The notes: generated by a model not told the origin, from the letters alone. A DNA stretch of 64,000 nt from Acidimangrovimonas pyrenivorans (GCF_042643245.1 NZ_JBHRSK010000007.1:334397-398396); one strand, 5' to 3'; shown: positions 18,385-28,960, counted from the first letter of the stretch. Numbers and translations: made by a program.

Positions 18385-18967
18385 GCCGCGGCTGACCGTG
18401 GTCGAGGCGGTCCCGGAAGCGCGCGGGCGCGAGACCCTGATGCGCGTCTGGGACCCCTTCGTGCGGATCTTCCACTGGTCGCTGGTCAGCTGTTTCGTCA
18501 TCGCCTATCTCAGCCGCCACGATTCCGCGGCGATCCACCACCTCGCCGGCTATGCCGCCGGCGGGCTGGTGGTGCTGCGGGTCGCCTGGGGCGTGCTGGG
18601 CACGCGCTATGCCCGGTTCTCGTCCTTCGTCCGCCATCCGCGCACGGTATTCAGCTACCTGCGCGACATCGCGACGGGGCGCGAGGCGCGCCATATCGGC
18701 CATAACCCGGCCGGCGGCGCGATGGTGCTGGCGCTGATGGCGGCGATGCTGGCGACGGCGACCAGCGGCTGGATGATGACCACCGACCGCTACTGGGGCG
18801 TCGAATGGGTCGGCACCCTGCACGCCTATTGCGCCCATGCCGTGGTGATCCTGGTGCTGCTGCACCTTGGCGGCGTCGCCGTCGCCAGCCTGCGCCACCG
18901 CGAGAACCTGGTGCGGGCGATGGTGACCGGAAGGAAGCGGGCACCGGAGGCGGACGACATCGACTGA
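18362..18967 (+). CDS. Cytochrome b561 domain protein
   Basis: The product is a 201-residue inner-membrane di-heme cytochrome b561-type protein. Four hydrophobic segments carry the conserved histidines: FHWSLV, IHHLAGYAAGG, the segment before SGWMMTTDRYWG, and LHAYCAHAVVILVLLHLGG. RVWDPFVRIFHW is the classic N-terminal motif. The family shuttles electrons between quinols and periplasmic acceptors. Start 18362 overlaps the PepSY gene but has aagaagg upstream; ATG at 18440 (MRVWDPF) is an alternative that would remove the overlap. Confidence 0.88.
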   Translation: MPKPARAEPRLTVVEAVPEARGRETLMRVWDPFVRIFHWSLVSCFVIAYLSRHDSAAIHHLAGYAAGGLVVLRVAWGVLGTRYARFSSFVRHPRTVFSYLRDIATGREARHIGHNPAGGAMVLALMAAMLATATSGWMMTTDRYWGVEWVGTLHAYCAHAVVILVLLHLGGVAVASLRHRENLVRAMVTGRKRAPEADDID

Positions 18968-19083
18968 GCGGCGCGCGGCCGGTCCGCGCGCCCTCTCGCC
19001 TTTCTCCCTGCAGCTGCGCTACCATGCTCCCTGCGCCGCCTTGGCTGATGCGAGGACCGAGGCGAAACCGCAGGGAGAAACGC

Positions 19084-19665
19084 ATGGCCCCGAAACACTT
19101 GATGTCCACGACGGCGCTGCTGGCGCTCTTGCTGAGCACAGGCCCATCCCTGGCGGGCAAGGTCAGCGAACTTGGCAACCAGGTAGAAAAATCCATTGCC
19201 AGTGGCCAGGGCATCAAGGCAGTCCGCGAGGCGCGCAAGATCCTCGATATAGCCTGGGCCGCCACGCCCTTGACCATCACCAATGCAACGCTGGTCGCGA
19301 CCGAGGCCAAGGGCTACGGTGCCTATACCCCGCGCAAGGACAACGTCTACAAACCCGGGGAGACCATACGGCTCTATGCCGAGGTCATCGGCTTCGGTTA
19401 CGGCAAGGCCCCTGACGGGCAATGGGCCATCGGCTTGAATTGCGATCTGGTCGTGATGAAGCCGGACGGTACAGTGCTGGGCCGGGCGCCGGGCGCGTTG
19501 AAAGTGCGGGTGGAGGACCGGCATCGGCCCAAAGAATTCCAACTCAACCTGACGTATCACCTCTCGGGCGCGCCGCCGGGCAAGTACCTGCTCGAGACCA
19601 CGGTGCACGACACGCATTCGGACAAGATGACCAGCTTCGAAACGGCGGTGGAACTGCGCGAGTAA
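19084..19665 (+). CDS. Secreted protein of unknown function
   Basis: The product has 193 residues. The signal peptide covers about residues 1-24 (STTALLALLLSTGPSLA). The mature part looks like a beta-sandwich: VYKPGETIRLYAEVIGFGYG, then NLTYHLSGAPPGKYLLETTV and a closing strand SFETAVELRE. This resembles Ig-like adhesive or ligand-binding folds, but I recognise no named family. ATG at 19084 has agggaga at 19072-19078. It converges on ettA with 88 bases between stops. Confidence 0.75.
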   Translation: MAPKHLMSTTALLALLLSTGPSLAGKVSELGNQVEKSIASGQGIKAVREARKILDIAWAATPLTITNATLVATEAKGYGAYTPRKDNVYKPGETIRLYAEVIGFGYGKAPDGQWAIGLNCDLVVMKPDGTVLGRAPGALKVRVEDRHRPKEFQLNLTYHLSGAPPGKYLLETTVHDTHSDKMTSFETAVELRE

Positions 19666-19753
19666 GGGGGACCCCACCGAAAGCCTGCGGGCCCGGGACA
19701 TCGCCCCGGGCCTTGATCCCTGCGTGCAGAAATACGGGGCGCTCGAGGCGCCC

Positions 19754-21409
<1,656 letters not shown>

Positions 21410-21499
21410 TTACAGTCCTCCAGCCGGGGTTTCGTCCCCCATCTAGTGAAGTGCGCGGGTAAGGGCAATCGGGTAGACGGTAACAAGGAGAGGGACGAA

Positions 21500-22072
21500 A
21501 TGGAGATTAAGTGTGCTGCACTGGCGGCAATGTTGGCACTGGCGGGGTCCGGAGCGTCCGCACAGATCACCACCCACGAAACACCTGGCAATCTGGCTCC
21601 GACCCGGAATCCCGGCTGCATCAGTGTTGCACAGGCTGACAAAGCATTGACCCCGGCCGATCTGACACTCGGCGCCTACGATTGCGTTCAAAAGGCCGAC
21701 TACGACAAGGCGGCCGCCCTGGTAATCCTGCTCCAGCTCCGCGCGGCTTACGACACCCGCCGTGTGGCCGACGTATCAGCCCATGATGCCGGACAGGTGC
21801 TTTTTTTGAGCTTGCACGACGCCCTCACGACGAGGCAGCAGACACAACTCAAACAGGCCTTTTCCCGGTTTGGCGGGACCGGCTCTTCAAACCATCAGGC
21901 TTTTTGCAAGAGGATGAAGGCAGTTGGGCCACCGGACTACTACCCCGCCTATATGATCCAGCACGGCCTCGGGGCGTTCCTACCTCAGAAGAACAAACCT
22001 CTAGTCAGCAATTTCAAGCCGCGCGCGGCCTGGAGCGAAGTGCTGACGGGGTACATGAAATGCGGCAAGTGA
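21500..22072 (+). CDS. Secreted protein of unknown function
   Basis: The product has 190 residues. The signal peptide is about residues 1-22 (ending SGASAQ). The mature protein has four or five cysteines (around GCISVA, YDCVQK, AFCKRM and MKCGK) and helical segments such as DKAAALVILLQLRAAYDTRR. Its overall pattern suggests a small disulfide-bonded helical periplasmic protein, but I recognise no family. The gene is noticeably less GC-rich than its neighbours, which may point to transfer. ATG at 21500 has aaggagaggg upstream. It diverges from ettA and converges on the MarR-GNAT gene. Confidence 0.75.
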   Translation: MEIKCAALAAMLALAGSGASAQITTHETPGNLAPTRNPGCISVAQADKALTPADLTLGAYDCVQKADYDKAAALVILLQLRAAYDTRRVADVSAHDAGQVLFLSLHDALTTRQQTQLKQAFSRFGGTGSSNHQAFCKRMKAVGPPDYYPAYMIQHGLGAFLPQKNKPLVSNFKPRAAWSEVLTGYMKCGK

Positions 22073-22099
22073 CGGCATGGCCCCGGTTTGGCACCGCCC

Positions 22100-22984
22100 T
22101 CACACCGCCTTCTCGAAGAACACGTCCGGATAGGGATCGTCGTTGAAGCGCGGGATCTCGGTCCAGCCGGCGTTGCGGTAGAGGGCGACGGCCTCGGGCA
22201 GGGCCGAGTTGGTGTCGAGCCGCAGGGTTCCGATGCCCAGCTCCCGCGCCACCTCCTCCAGCCGGGTCATCAGCCTTGTGGCGAGGCGCAACCCGCGGGC
22301 GGCGGGCGAGACCCAGAGGCGTTTGACCTCGGCCCAGGTCCCGTCATGGCCCTTGAGCCCGGCGCAGCCGATCGGCAGCCCGTCCGACATCGCCACCAGG
22401 AACACGCCCTTGGGGCGGAGCATGTCGGTCGCCTCGGGGTCGCGCGACAGGTTGACGTCGAAGCCACGCTCGAAGCGGCGGCCGAGTTCGGCGTAATATT
22501 CCGACAGGCAGTAGCGGGCGGCGTCGCTGCGCGGGTCCAGCTCCTCCAGCACGATCCGGTCGCGGCCCAGCGCCGAGGCGACGAGGTCCATCGCCGCCAG
22601 CAACGCCTCGGGCTTCGGGTGCGCCGCCAGCAGGGCCTGCGCCCGGTCGTTCGACAGCCCCTCGTAGGCGGCAAATTCCGCCTGCCCCTTGGCGGTCAGC
22701 CGGGCCTCGCGGCGGCGGGCATCCTCGTCCTGGGCGACGGTCTCGACCAGCCCCTCGGCTTCCAGCCCGCGCAAGAGCCGGCTCATCAGCCCGCTGTCGA
22801 GGCCGAGGTAATCGCGGATCTCGGCCACGTCCGTCCGGCCCTTGCCGATGGCGTTGAGGACGCGCGCCGCCCCCAGCGGCCGGCCGCGGCCGAGGAAGGA
22901 GGCGTCGAGCGCGCCGGTCTCGGTGGTCACGGCGCGGTTGAAGCGGCGGATGCGGGCGATGGGGTCGATCTGTTCTGTCGTCAT
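22100..22984 (-). CDS. MarR-type HTH / GNAT acetyltransferase fusion
   Basis: The product has 294 residues in two domains. Residues about 1-145 form a winged helix (LGAARVLNAIGKGRTDVAEI, DSGLMSRLLRGLEAEGLVE, RRREARLTAKG). Residues about 150-294 form a GNAT N-acetyltransferase with the acetyl-CoA loop VSPAARGLRLATRLMTRLEE and LRLDTNSALPEAVALYRNAGW. Such fusions are a known class; the acetyl acceptor is unknown. The arrangement suggests a sensor that binds DNA and modifies a small molecule or protein. It diverges from nadD. Confidence 0.88.
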   Translation of the reverse strand: MTTEQIDPIARIRRFNRAVTTETGALDASFLGRGRPLGAARVLNAIGKGRTDVAEIRDYLGLDSGLMSRLLRGLEAEGLVETVAQDEDARRREARLTAKGQAEFAAYEGLSNDRAQALLAAHPKPEALLAAMDLVASALGRDRIVLEELDPRSDAARYCLSEYYAELGRRFERGFDVNLSRDPEATDMLRPKGVFLVAMSDGLPIGCAGLKGHDGTWAEVKRLWVSPAARGLRLATRLMTRLEEVARELGIGTLRLDTNSALPEAVALYRNAGWTEIPRFNDDPYPDVFFEKAV

Positions 22985-23126
22985 GATAGCTGACCTAAGT
23001 CAGACACCTTCCGCTCGCAAGCCCTTTCCGCGCCATCGCGTTGACAGCGGCGTGAGGGCCGGGGACAAAGGGCGCCGGCGCCGCGCATGGGCGCCGCACG
23101 GGGCCGCCGCGGAGACAGAGAGTTCA

Positions 23127-23792
23127 GTGCAGGGATTTCCCATCGCCATGCCCGGCCAGGTGATCGGGCTGCTGGGCGGGTCGTTCGACCCGGCCCATTC
23201 CGGCCATGCCCATGTCACCCGCGAGGCGATCAAGCGCTTCGGGCTCGACCGCGTCTGGTGGCTGGTCTCGCCCGGCAACCCGCTCAAGGCCGAGGGCCCG
23301 GCACCGATGGCGGACCGGCTGGCCCGGGCGCGGGCGGTGATGGACGACCCGCGCGTCACCATCACCGATCTCGAGGCCCGGCTGGGCACCCGCTACACCG
23401 CCGAGACGCTGGAGCGGCTGATGGCGCTCTATCCCGGGGTCCGCTTCGTCTGGCTGATGGGGGCCGACAACCTGGCCCAGTTCCACCGCTGGCAACGCTG
23501 GCGCTGGATCATCGAGCATGTCCCGATCGGGGTCATCGCCCGCCCCGGCAGCGGCATCGCCGCCCGGCTGTCGAAGACCGCCGACCGCTATGCCTGGGCC
23601 CGGTTGCCGCCTTCGGCCGGCCGCCGGCTGGGCTGCCAGCCCGCCCCGGCCTGGTGCTTCGTCAACGTGCCCATGGTCGCGCAATCCTCGAGCGCGATCC
23701 GGGCCCGGGGCGATTGGCGCGGCGGCCAGAGCGGAGGCCAAAGCGGGGGCCGGCGCGGCACCGCTGCAACGGCCGCGAAATCCGGCGGCTGA
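23127..23792 (+). CDS. nadD: Nicotinate-nucleotide adenylyltransferase NadD
   Basis: This enzyme of NAD biosynthesis transfers AMP from ATP to nicotinate mononucleotide. The nucleotidyltransferase motif is LGGSFDPAHSGHAHVTREA near the N-terminus, and the second motif is near the C-terminus (SSSAIRARG). I chose GTG at 23127 (221 residues) because family members commonly start with a GFP..PGQ lead. ATG at 23148 is the alternative (214 residues). The C-terminal ~25 residues, rich in G, S, Q and A, are low-complexity. dacB starts 49 bases downstream. The usual partner rsfS is not adjacent. Confidence 0.9.
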   Translation: MQGFPIAMPGQVIGLLGGSFDPAHSGHAHVTREAIKRFGLDRVWWLVSPGNPLKAEGPAPMADRLARARAVMDDPRVTITDLEARLGTRYTAETLERLMALYPGVRFVWLMGADNLAQFHRWQRWRWIIEHVPIGVIARPGSGIAARLSKTADRYAWARLPPSAGRRLGCQPAPAWCFVNVPMVAQSSSAIRARGDWRGGQSGGQSGGRRGTAATAAKSGG

Positions 23793-23841
23793 GCCGTGCA
23801 AATCCCTTGTTCGCAAGGCCGGCCTGCGGTTTAGTCGGGGC

Positions 23842-25389
23842 ATGGAGGACAGGCCCCATTCCTTTTCCCGACGCTGGCTGCTCGGCGCGCTTCTCTCCGG
23901 CGCGGCGCTGCCCGCGCTGGCCGGGGCACCGGCCCGGTCACCGCGCCCCGAACCGCGGCCCGGCAGGCTCAGCGCCGCGTCCAGCTCGGGCTCGGCCCGG
24001 CCCGCCGTGCCCAGTGCCGCCGCGCTGGTCAATGAGGCCAGGCTGGGCGGGACGGTGGGCTTCGTCGTCGCCGACGCCCGCTCGGGCGCGGTGCTGGAAA
24101 GCCGCCATGCCGACACCGCCCTGCCGCCGGGCAGCGTGACCAAGATCTTCACCACGCTCTACGCGCTCGACCGGCTGGGGCCGGACTACCGCTTCGCCAC
24201 CCGGCTGATCGCCACCGGCCCGGTGATCGACGGCCGCATCCAGGGCGACCTGATCCTGGCCGGCGGCGGCGACCCGACGCTCGACACCGACGCCCTGGGC
24301 GACCTGACGACCAGCCTGCGCGCCAAGGGCGTGCGCGGCGTCAGCGGGCGCTTCCTGTTCGACGCCTCGGCCCTGCCGCCGATCCCCGAGATCGACCCCG
24401 GCCAGCCGGCGCAGGCGGGCTACAATCCCGGCCTGTCGGGGCTGAACCTGAATTTCAACCGGGTCTATTTCGAATGGAAACGCGGCGCCGAGGGCTACAG
24501 CGCGACGATGGACGCGCGCGGGCTGCGCTACCGGCCCGCCGTCGGCGGCATCGACATCGCCGTGGTCGACCGCCCCGCCCCGCTCTACACCTATGGCGAG
24601 CGCGGCGGGAAGGAGCTTTGGACCGTCGCCCGCGGCGCGCTCGGCCGCGGCGGCGGCCGCTGGCTGCCGGTCCGCCACCCTGCCCGCTATACCGCCGAGG
24701 TCTTCCGCACCCTCGCCGCGGCCCAGAGCATAGCCCTGCCCGCCCCCCAGCCCGCCTCCCTGCCCGGCGTCCCCCCCGGCGCCAGCGGGGCCGGAACGGT
24801 GCTCGCCAGCCATCGCAGCGCGCCGCTGACCGAGGTGCTGCGCGAGATGCTGAAATACTCGACCAACCTGACCGCCGAGACCATCGGCCTGACCGCCAGC
24901 GCCGCCGGCGGCACGGCGCCCGCCAGCCTGTCGGCCTCGGCCGCGCAGATGGCCACCTGGGCCCGCGACCGCTACGGCATCGCCGCCCATTTCACCGATC
25001 ATTCCGGGCTGGGCAGCGGCACGCGGGTGACGGCGGCGGAGCTCGTGCGCCTGCTCGCGGCGGCCAATGCGAACGCCCCGCTGCGCGAGCTGCTCAAGAC
25101 GGTGCGGCTGCGCGACGCGCGCGGCCGGCCGATCCGCAACAGCCCGATCCAAATCCGGGCCAAGACCGGCACGCTGAATTTCGTCTCGGGCCTGGCCGGC
25201 TACGTCGCCGCGCCGGGCGATACCCAGTTGATTTTCGCCATTCTTACCGCCGACGTGCCGCGCCGCGACGCCCTGCCGGCCAGCGCGCGCGAACGGCCGC
25301 CGGGCGGCCGTAGCTGGCTGCGCCGGGCCCGCCACCTGCAGCAGGAACTGATCACCCGCTGGAGCACGGTCTACGCCGGCAGAAACTGA
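23842..25389 (+). CDS. dacB: D-alanyl-D-alanine carboxypeptidase/endopeptidase (PBP4, family S13)
   Basis: This 515-residue periplasmic penicillin-binding protein trims or cuts peptidoglycan peptides. The three active-site motifs are SxxK = S98-VTK101, SxN = S340-TN342 and KTG = 441-443. The GGGDPTLD segment after SxxK is typical of S13 enzymes. The N-terminus reads FSRRWLLGALLSGAALPALA, which has a twin arginine followed by a hydrophobic run, so Tat export is possible, unlike the Sec export usual for PBP4. A Pro/Ser-rich linker (about 30-58) precedes the catalytic domain. It follows nadD closely. Confidence 0.92.
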   Translation: MEDRPHSFSRRWLLGALLSGAALPALAGAPARSPRPEPRPGRLSAASSSGSARPAVPSAAALVNEARLGGTVGFVVADARSGAVLESRHADTALPPGSVTKIFTTLYALDRLGPDYRFATRLIATGPVIDGRIQGDLILAGGGDPTLDTDALGDLTTSLRAKGVRGVSGRFLFDASALPPIPEIDPGQPAQAGYNPGLSGLNLNFNRVYFEWKRGAEGYSATMDARGLRYRPAVGGIDIAVVDRPAPLYTYGERGGKELWTVARGALGRGGGRWLPVRHPARYTAEVFRTLAAAQSIALPAPQPASLPGVPPGASGAGTVLASHRSAPLTEVLREMLKYSTNLTAETIGLTASAAGGTAPASLSASAAQMATWARDRYGIAAHFTDHSGLGSGTRVTAAELVRLLAAANANAPLRELLKTVRLRDARGRPIRNSPIQIRAKTGTLNFVSGLAGYVAAPGDTQLIFAILTADVPRRDALPASARERPPGGRSWLRRARHLQQELITRWSTVYAGRN

Positions 25390-25573
25390 TCCGGAAGCAG
25401 GCCCCGCCAGACGAATTTTCTTGATTTTGAGCGCGAAGCGCCCCATATGCCCCACTGCGACGTTATTCTGCCATCGACCACTGTCTCCCTTATCGGCCGC
25501 AGTCATTCGATCTAGCACTGACCGAGCCGGGCCGCCGCAATTCCGCGGGCGGCGCAATTCAAGGAGACTCACG

Positions 25574-25783
25574 ATGGCCAACGGCACCGTGAAATGGTTC
25601 AACAGCACCAAAGGCTACGGCTTCATCCAGCCCGAAGGCGGCTCGAAAGACGTGTTCGTGCACATCTCGGCGGTCGAGCGTTCGGGCCTGCGCGGCCTCG
25701 ACGACGGTCAGAAAGTGACCTTCGACATCGAAGCCGGCCGCGACGGCCGCGAGTCGGCGACCAACCTGGCGCTGGCCGACTGA
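25574..25783 (+). CDS. Cold-shock-domain protein (CspA family)
   Basis: The product is a 69-residue nucleic-acid-binding beta-barrel. The RNP1-type motif is KGYGFIQ and the RNP2-type motif is VFVHISA. The start MANGTVKWFNSTKG is standard for the family. These proteins melt RNA structure and act in stress or growth-phase adaptation. ATG at 25574 has aaggaga at 25561-25567. A 184-base leader upstream contains AT-rich DNA (25415-25450), consistent with a promoter. A strong intrinsic terminator follows. Confidence 0.95.
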   Translation: MANGTVKWFNSTKGYGFIQPEGGSKDVFVHISAVERSGLRGLDDGQKVTFDIEAGRDGRESATNLALAD

Positions 25784-25807
25784 TCACCGTCACAGGTGAT
25801 GAAACGA

Positions 25808-25837
25808 GAGGGGGCGGTTTTCCGCCCCTTTTTCTTT
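25808..25837 (+). terminator. Intrinsic terminator of the cold-shock gene
   Basis: A GC stem ggggcgg (25811-25817) pairs with ccgcccc (25822-25828) across a tttt loop, followed by ctttttcttt. This is the clearest Rho-independent terminator in the window. Confidence 0.92.
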
Positions 25838-25876
25838 GCCTGGGCGACGGAAGGCTCCAGCAAGGCGACGAGGGGA

Positions 25877-25936
25877 GCGCCCGCCCCGGTGGGGGGCGGG
25901 TCGGGCGCTTCCCGGCGCAACCGCCGGGAAACGAGG
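25877..25936 (+). repeat. Compound palindromic repeat, family A copy 2
   Basis: The first hairpin runs from gcgccc (25877) to gggcgc (25903-25908) with a nested ccgcccc/ggggcgg stem. The second is cccggcg (25911-25917), caac, cgccggg (25922-25928), then aaacgagg. It shares layout and tail with the copies at 3233 and 34415. It lies between the cold-shock terminator and the convergent end of the carnitine operon. Confidence 0.7.
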
Positions 25937-25958
25937 ACACCCAGAGCGGCCCCTCCCC

Positions 25959-26756
25959 CTACTTCCCCTTCCAGACCGGATCGCGCTTCTCGGCGAAGGC
26001 CCGGGCGCCTTCGAGCTGGTCCTCGCTGGAATAGAGCCGGTCGACGGTGGCGAACTGGCGCTTGGTGATGCGGTTGAGCGCGTCCTGGAAGCGCATGTCC
26101 TCGGCCGCGCGCACCACTTCCTTGATCGCGGCATAGACCAGCGGCGGCCCGCTCTCCAAGAGCCGGGCCAGTTCCCAGGCCTTGTCGAGCAACTGGTCGG
26201 GGGCGCAGATCTCGCGGATCAGCCCCCATTGCCTGGCCTCGGCGACGTCGAACCAGCGCCCGGTCAGCAGCAGGTCCATCGCGACGTGGTAGGGGATGCG
26301 CTTGGGCAGCTTGATCGTGGCGGCATCGGCGACGGTGCCCGAACGGATCTCCGGCAGCGCGAATGTCGCCGTCTCGGAGGCCAGGATCAGGTCGCAGGAC
26401 AGCGCCAGTTCCAGCCCGCCGCCGCAGCAGATGCCGTTGACCGCGGCGATCACCGGCTTGTTGAGGTTCGGCAGCTCCTGCAGCCCGCCGAAGCCGCCGA
26501 CGCCGTAATCGCCATCGACCGCGTCGCCGTCGGCCGCCGCCTTCAGATCCCAGCCCGGGCAGAAGAACTTGTCGCCCGCCGCGCGCAGGATGCAGACCCG
26601 CAGCGCGTCGTCGTCGCGGAAGGCCCGGAAGGTCTCGCCCATCACCCGGCTGGTCGCCAGGTCGATCGCGTTGGCCTTGGGCCGGTCGAGCGTGACCTCG
26701 AGCACCGCCCCCTCGACCCGCGTCTTCACCGGTCCCTCGCTGTTGTCCCAAGTCAT
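25959..26756 (-). CDS. caiD: Carnitinyl-CoA dehydratase / crotonobetainyl-CoA hydratase-like enoyl-CoA hydratase
   Basis: This 265-residue crotonase-fold enzyme most likely hydrates crotonobetainyl-CoA to L-carnitinyl-CoA. The oxyanion-hole segment is GICCGGGLELALSCD, and the substrate loop contains FFCPGWDLKAAADGDAVDG, which I associate with the CaiD branch. RRxF/LxxSSEDQLEGARAFAEKRDP closes the protein. It is the last gene of the minus-strand operon and its start overlaps the stop of the acyl-CoA synthetase gene by four bases (ATGA). The assignment to betaine substrates rests on the operon as well as on sequence. Confidence 0.85.
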   Translation of the reverse strand: MTWDNSEGPVKTRVEGAVLEVTLDRPKANAIDLATSRVMGETFRAFRDDDALRVCILRAAGDKFFCPGWDLKAAADGDAVDGDYGVGGFGGLQELPNLNKPVIAAVNGICCGGGLELALSCDLILASETATFALPEIRSGTVADAATIKLPKRIPYHVAMDLLLTGRWFDVAEARQWGLIREICAPDQLLDKAWELARLLESGPPLVYAAIKEVVRAAEDMRFQDALNRITKRQFATVDRLYSSEDQLEGARAFAEKRDPVWKGK

Positions 26757-28753
26757 GCCTCGGCCTCCCGTATCAGCGCATCCACCGCCACCGTGCCGTC
26801 CCGGCACAGGATCAGCGGGTTGATTTCGATCTCTTCGATCTCCGGCCGCGCCGCCATCAGCGCCTGCAGCGCCAGCACCACCTCGACCGCCGTCGCCACA
26901 TCCGCCTTCGGCCGGCCGCGATAGCCGTCGAGCAGCGGCCACAGCCGCAACCGGCGCAGCGCCGCCTCGATCTCCTCGGCCGCGACCGGCGCGACCAGCG
27001 TCACCGTATCGGCCAGCAGCTCGGCCGTCACGCCACCCAGCCCCAGCGTCAGCACCGCACCATAGACCGGATCGCGGCGCAGCCCGACCAGCAGTTCGGC
27101 GACGGCGCCCTGCACCATCTCCTCGGCCAGGTAGCCCACGGCGCCAGGCATCTCCGCCTGCCCGGCCAGGCTGTCCAGCCCGAGCCGCACCGCCCCGGCC
27201 TCGCTCTTATGGGCAAAGCCCAGCCCCTTGAGCGCCAGCGGCGGGACCAGCGCCTCGGCCAGCGACGCCAGTTCCGCCAGCCCCGGCGCCGCCACGCCAC
27301 GCGGCACCGGCACGCCGGCGGCCGCCAGCAGCGCCTTGGCCTCGGCCTCGTCCAGCAGCCGGCTCGCGCGCGCCATGCCGGCCGGCCAGGGCCGCCAGCC
27401 CTTCCGCCCCGGCCCGGCGGCGGCCGCGTCGAGCGCCCCCAGCGCCGCCTCCAGCCCCATCAGCGGCACCACGCCCTCGGCCATCAGCGCGTCGGCCAGC
27501 GCCTCGTCGAGGTTCTCGGGCAGGGAGGCCACCGGGAAGGCCGGCCGCCCCGTCGCCCGCTGCGCCGCCCCGATCGCGTCGAGCGCCGGCCGGAACGACG
27601 CCGGATCGCAACGGTCCGGCCGCGGCGGGTCGATCAGGAAGACGCCGGCATCGTATTCCGCCAGCATGGTCGAGAAGACTTCGGTCGTGGTCGGCCCGTC
27701 GCCCCAGATGAAGGTGTGGTAGTCAAGCGGGTTCGCGATGGTGACCAGCGGCCCCAGCGTTGCTGCCAGGCTGTCGCGCTGCGCCTGCGTGGGCGGCGGG
27801 AAGTCCAGATCGTGACGCGCGGCCAGATCGGCCACCAGCCCGGCCTCGCCGCCCGAGCAGGAGAGCGAGCAGATCCGCCGCCCCGGCAAGGGCCCGTGGA
27901 CATGCAGGATTTTCAGCGCCTCGAGCAGTTCCGCCAGCGTATGCGCCTCGGCCACCCCGGCCTGGCGCAGGAAGGCCGCGCTCGCCGCCCCCTCGCCCGC
28001 CAAAGCCGCGGTATGCGAGGCCGCCGCCACCCGCGCCGCCTCGGTCTTGCCCGACTTGATGGCGACGATGCCCTTGCCCGCCGCCCGCGCCGCCTCGGCC
28101 AGTTCGGCGAAGCCGGCGGCATCGTCGATGCCCTCGACATAAAGCCCCAGCGCCGTCACCCGGTCGTCGGACAACAGCGCCGCGGCCAGCTCCGCCAGCC
28201 CGACCTGCGCCGCGTTGCCGAGGCAGGCGACATAGGCGACCGGCAGGCCGCGCGCCTGCATCGTCAGGTTGATGACGATGTTGGAGCTCTGCGAGATCAG
28301 CGCCACGCCGCGTTCGACCCGGCGGCCGCCATGCTGGTCGGGCCAGAGCAGCGCGCCGTCGAGATAGTTGATCACGCCATAGCAGTTCGGCCCCAGCACC
28401 GGCATCGCGCCGGCCGCGGCCACCAGCCGGTCCTGCAACCCGGCCTCGCCCGCCTCGCGCCAGCCGCTGGCGAAGCAGATCGCCCCGCCCGCACCCATCC
28501 CGGCCAGGTCGCCGACGACATCCAGCGTGGCATGGCGGTTGACGCCGATGAAGGCCGCGTCCGGCGCCGCGGGCAGCGCCTCGAGCGCCGGATATGCCCG
28601 CATCCCCCCGACATCGTCGCGGGTCGGATGCACCGGCCAGACCTCGCCGGCAAAACCCATCTTGCGGCACTGCTCGACGACATTCGCCGCCCAGCCGCCG
28701 CCGAGAACAGCGACCGAGCGCGGCCGCAGCAGGCGGGAAAGGTCGCGGCTCAT
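26753..28753 (-). CDS. ADP-forming (NDP) acyl-CoA synthetase, acetate-CoA ligase family
   Basis: This 666-residue enzyme carries both halves of an ADP-forming CoA ligase in one chain. Residues about 1-450 hold the CoA-binding and succinyl-CoA-synthetase-like domains, including CFASGWREAG, GPNCYGVIN and the phosphohistidine site ASHTAALAGE (H247). Residues about 450-666 are an ATP-grasp domain, recognised by the lead KALLAAAGVPVPRG and the closing EIEEIEINPLILCRDG. In this operon it would activate gamma-butyrobetaine, crotonobetaine or carnitine to the CoA thioester. That role is inference; CaiC-type AMP-forming ligases do this in enterobacteria. Confidence 0.82.
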   Translation of the reverse strand: MSRDLSRLLRPRSVAVLGGGWAANVVEQCRKMGFAGEVWPVHPTRDDVGGMRAYPALEALPAAPDAAFIGVNRHATLDVVGDLAGMGAGGAICFASGWREAGEAGLQDRLVAAAGAMPVLGPNCYGVINYLDGALLWPDQHGGRRVERGVALISQSSNIVINLTMQARGLPVAYVACLGNAAQVGLAELAAALLSDDRVTALGLYVEGIDDAAGFAELAEAARAAGKGIVAIKSGKTEAARVAAASHTAALAGEGAASAAFLRQAGVAEAHTLAELLEALKILHVHGPLPGRRICSLSCSGGEAGLVADLAARHDLDFPPPTQAQRDSLAATLGPLVTIANPLDYHTFIWGDGPTTTEVFSTMLAEYDAGVFLIDPPRPDRCDPASFRPALDAIGAAQRATGRPAFPVASLPENLDEALADALMAEGVVPLMGLEAALGALDAAAAGPGRKGWRPWPAGMARASRLLDEAEAKALLAAAGVPVPRGVAAPGLAELASLAEALVPPLALKGLGFAHKSEAGAVRLGLDSLAGQAEMPGAVGYLAEEMVQGAVAELLVGLRRDPVYGAVLTLGLGGVTAELLADTVTLVAPVAAEEIEAALRRLRLWPLLDGYRGRPKADVATAVEVVLALQALMAARPEIEEIEINPLILCRDGTVAVDALIREAEA

Positions 28754-28780
28754 ACCCCCGCCTCCGGGCTGGCGGCCAGG

Positions 28781-28831
28781 CCGGGGGCTGCCTGCCCCCG
28801 GACCCCCGGGGATATTTTCGAGCAGAAAGTG
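28781..28831 (-). repeat. Family B dispersed repeat, copy inside the carnitine operon
   Basis: The block contains a gggggctgcctgccccc hairpin, then ggacccccgggg and atattttcgagcagaaagtg. It is nearly identical to 48843-48891 and faces another copy at 28961. The whole gap 28754-29057 holds only this pair of repeats and a small stem (gcaccctg/cagggtgc); no gene is visible. Confidence 0.75.
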
Positions 28832-28960
28832 CGAGCACCCTGCCCTCCTTGCGACGACAGGGTGCCACTTCCTGCTGCGGTCATCGGCGTCCCCGCCTGT
28901 ACCGCGACATCAGCCTCGCAGGGCATTCCTAACAGGGGGTTACTGAAAGCGCGCATTGTC

